16,426 nt of DNA from a bacterium UBP3_UBA6266 (GTDB taxonomy: Bacteria; Auribacterota; UBA6266): NCBI GenBank assembly GCA_002440765.1, contig DJVC01000064.1, forward strand, positions 1-16,426, written 5' to 3'. A model generated the notes under the pieces. The model ran no database searches and was not told the origin of the DNA. It worked only from the letters and a program-made list of their open reading frames with translations. Of this stretch, positions 14,746 to 16,426 are shown piece after piece (the stretch's first letter is position 1; every line of letters begins with the position of its first letter). The translations under genes and the position numbers were made by a program.

Positions 14746-15750
14746 TTATGTTAAGAAAGTTCTGATTTCATCCTCTATGTGCTCATTGACATTGTTAATT
14801 ACATAGCCTTCAGCGACATTGATCGCATTCTTGATTGCTTTCGCCGACGAACGCCCATGACATATAATACAAACCCCGTTAACCCCCAGCAAAGGAGCTC
14901 CGCCGTGTTCATCATAGTCGGCCTTCTTTTTTAAATTCTTAAAGGCGGACATCATAAGCAGCGCACCGACTTTATTTATAATAGTTTTTTCAATTTCCGA
15001 CTTTAGCATTTCCTGCAAAGCAGATGCGACTCCTTCGCTCAATTTCAGAACTACATTACCTACAAATCCGTCGGTAACAACAACATCAACCGTATTTGAA
15101 AAGATATCTTTTCCTTCAACATTTCCCACAAAGTTGATTCCCGGTATATTCTGGAGATCTCTGTAAGCTTCTTTTGTAAAGACATTTCCCTTGGTCGATT
15201 CTTCACCCACGCTAAGCAGCCCGATCTTGGGGTCGCGTATACCCATCACGTGTTCAGCGTAAACCTTGCCCATTATTGAATACTGTAACAGGTGAAGAGG
15301 TTTACATGAGACATTTGCTCCGACATCCAAAAGCAGTGTATATCCGGACGGAGATGGAAAGACAGTTGCGATAGCGGGCCTGTCCACTTTATTAAGCATT
15401 CTCCACTTCAGGACTGTTGCCGCCACCGCAGCGCCGGTATTCCCGGCAGTCACCAGAGCCGATGCTTCTCCGTTCCTGACTAAATCGGCGGCAATGGAAA
15501 TAGAAGAGTCCCTTTTTTTCTTCACCGCAACCGCGGGAGAGTCGTTCATCTCGACAATCTCGGAAGAATGACAGATGGTTATGGGCAGTCCATCCGTATT
15601 ATATTTTTCCAGCTCTTCCCTGACTCTTTCCTGAACACCGACTAATATGATGCCGCGCGACTGCCTGTTTTCTCTGGCGGCTTCGACTACCCCCTTTACA
15701 ATTTGTTCCGGGGCATAATCTCCGCCCATCGCATCAACAGCAATTTTCAT
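14746..15750 (-). CDS. plsX: Phosphate acyltransferase PlsX
   Basis: PlsX converts acyl-ACP to acyl-phosphate, the donor for PlsY in the first step of phosphatidic acid synthesis at the membrane face. The protein is recognised by MKIAVDAMGGDYAPE at its start, then EMNDSPAVAVKKKRDSS, LVTAGNTGAAVA, LLDVGANVSCKP, VVVTDGFVGNVVLKLSEG and GGAPLLGVNG. The ATG at 15748-15750 gives 334 residues and the standard start; an in-frame TTG six bases upstream overlaps the rpmF stop and is less likely. A GAGG site lies in the end of rpmF, only two bases after whose stop plsX begins, so translation is probably coupled. Confidence 0.96.
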   Translation of the reverse strand: MKIAVDAMGGDYAPEQIVKGVVEAARENRQSRGIILVGVQERVREELEKYNTDGLPITICHSSEIVEMNDSPAVAVKKKRDSSISIAADLVRNGEASALVTAGNTGAAVAATVLKWRMLNKVDRPAIATVFPSPSGYTLLLDVGANVSCKPLHLLQYSIMGKVYAEHVMGIRDPKIGLLSVGEESTKGNVFTKEAYRDLQNIPGINFVGNVEGKDIFSNTVDVVVTDGFVGNVVLKLSEGVASALQEMLKSEIEKTIINKVGALLMMSAFKNLKKKADYDEHGGAPLLGVNGVCIICHGRSSAKAIKNAINVAEGYVINNVNEHIEDEIRTFLT

Positions 15751-15752
15751 AT

Positions 15753-15935
15753 TCAAGCTTCCTCAACATCCATGATTTTACGGTCTTTATAATGTCCGCA
15801 GCTGGGACATACCCTGTGTGGAATTTTGGGAGCTTTACAAACAGGACATTCTACGGTCTGAACGGATGTTACCGCATCATGCGCTCTTCTCATGCCTTTT
15901 CTTGATTTTGAGGTTCTTCGTTTGGGAACAGCCAT
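15753..15935 (-). CDS. rpmF: 50S ribosomal protein L32 (zinc-binding type)
   Basis: This is a small basic protein of the large ribosomal subunit. The 60-residue sequence opens MAVPKRRTSKSRKGMRRAHD, the L32 signature, and keeps all four zinc-ligand cysteines (C30, C33, C43, C46; CPVC and CPSCGHY). It is therefore the C+ form used when zinc is sufficient. AAGGAG lies 9 nt before the ATG. Its place between yceD/DUF177 and plsX is conserved widely in bacteria and links ribosome production to lipid synthesis. Confidence 0.97.
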   Translation of the reverse strand: MAVPKRRTSKSRKGMRRAHDAVTSVQTVECPVCKAPKIPHRVCPSCGHYKDRKIMDVEEA

Positions 15936-15967
15936 TTTTCATTCTCCTTATTTATTAATTTCAAATG

Positions 15968-16426
15968 TTATTTAATATTTAAATCGTCAATCTTGCTCCA
16001 CGGGTTGCCTTTTTCCCCGCCTTTCATACAGATGCAGCTGCTCTTATTCAAATTTATACCGCATGACGGACAAAGTCCCTTGCAATTTTTTTTACATAAA
16101 GAGACAACAGGAAGCGCAAGTATAATATCTTCTCTGATATATCCTGTCAAGTCAATAATATCCTGATTTACTATCTCAATATTTACAAGGAAATCGTCTG
16201 TTAAAAATTCTTTTTCAATGCTGTCAAGACACCTTGCGCATGTGATATTATACGCTGTTTTGATCTTACATTTGACCAAAAGTGTTTTGCCTATAAGTTC
16301 GGCTGTTCCGGCTGCAAGAATATCTTCGGTCAGAAACGGCAGACCTGTTTCGGTTTCCACTATATCCCTATCCAGTGTTTCAGAAAAAACCAGGGGCTTT
16401 TTTTCAAGCTGTTTTACATATATGAG
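15968..16426 (-). CDS. YceD/DUF177 family protein, 5' end outside window
   Basis: The reading frame stays open to the right edge of the window, so the visible 152 residues are only the C-terminal part; an internal GTG at 16358-16360 is not needed as a start. The family, often named YceD or large-subunit rRNA accumulation protein, lies next to rpmF in most bacteria and in plants is linked to 23S rRNA accumulation. Here it shows the central CARCLDSIEKEF pair and a C-terminal cysteine cluster CKKNCKGLCPSCGINLNKSSCIC, the usual metal-binding-like ending. It ends 32 bp before rpmF. The call rests on this cysteine pattern and the position. Confidence 0.9.
   Translation of the reverse strand, partial: LIYVKQLEKKPLVFSETLDRDIVETETGLPFLTEDILAAGTAELIGKTLLVKCKIKTAYNITCARCLDSIEKEFLTDDFLVNIEIVNQDIIDLTGYIREDIILALPVVSLCKKNCKGLCPSCGINLNKSSCICMKGGEKGNPWSKIDDLNIK

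Noticed and set aside
1..16426. CRISPR arrays, transposases, integrases, phage genes, tRNA or rRNA genes
   Set aside because: No repeated spacer pattern, transposase motif, attachment repeat or structured RNA other than the FMN riboswitch was seen; all gaps are short and the coding density is housekeeping-like.

Overview
The window is ordinary bacterial chromosome with moderate-to-low GC, densely packed and with clear Shine-Dalgarno sequences. I see no mobile element, CRISPR array, tRNA or rRNA, and no obviously foreign block. Every long gene belongs to a recognisable family. A ferredoxin-fused electron-transfer flavoprotein beside an acyl-CoA dehydrogenase points to an anaerobic or fermentative organism. 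The lineage cannot be fixed from this stretch. A clostridium-like bacterium or an uncultured anaerobic phylum such as Omnitrophota would fit, but this is only an impression from the protein sequences.

Region 1 (1-1685, minus strand) is a riboflavin operon read from right to left. A sigma-70-type promoter is followed by an FMN riboswitch with an intrinsic terminator, then ribBA (GTP to the two riboflavin precursors), then ribH (lumazine synthase, cut by the left edge). The 5' strand of the riboswitch P1 stem can pair perfectly with the 5' arm of the terminator, so the FMN-controlled switch can be read directly from the sequence.

Region 2 (1700-3440, plus strand) is a divergent two-gene unit: an Lrp/AsnC regulator and a translationally coupled class I/II PLP aminotransferase. 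Its promoter lies back to back with the riboflavin promoter.

Region 3 (3449-16426, minus strand) is one long co-directional run. In transcription order it holds yceD/DUF177 (cut by the right edge), rpmF, plsX, fabH, fabD, fabG, acpP and fabF, the classic fatty-acid and phospholipid initiation cluster. Next come an acyl-CoA dehydrogenase, etfB and a ferredoxin-fused etfA, a likely electron-bifurcating module, and last smc. In Firmicutes a fab-acpP-rnc-smc order is familiar. Here rnc is absent from that place and the acyl-CoA dehydrogenase/ETF module occupies the interval.

No wholly new system is evident. The points most worth checking are the ferredoxin-ETF-dehydrogenase module and its position, the long-range antiterminator of the FMN riboswitch, the facing -35 boxes of the rib and lrp promoters, and a strong 11-bp hairpin between acpP and fabF.
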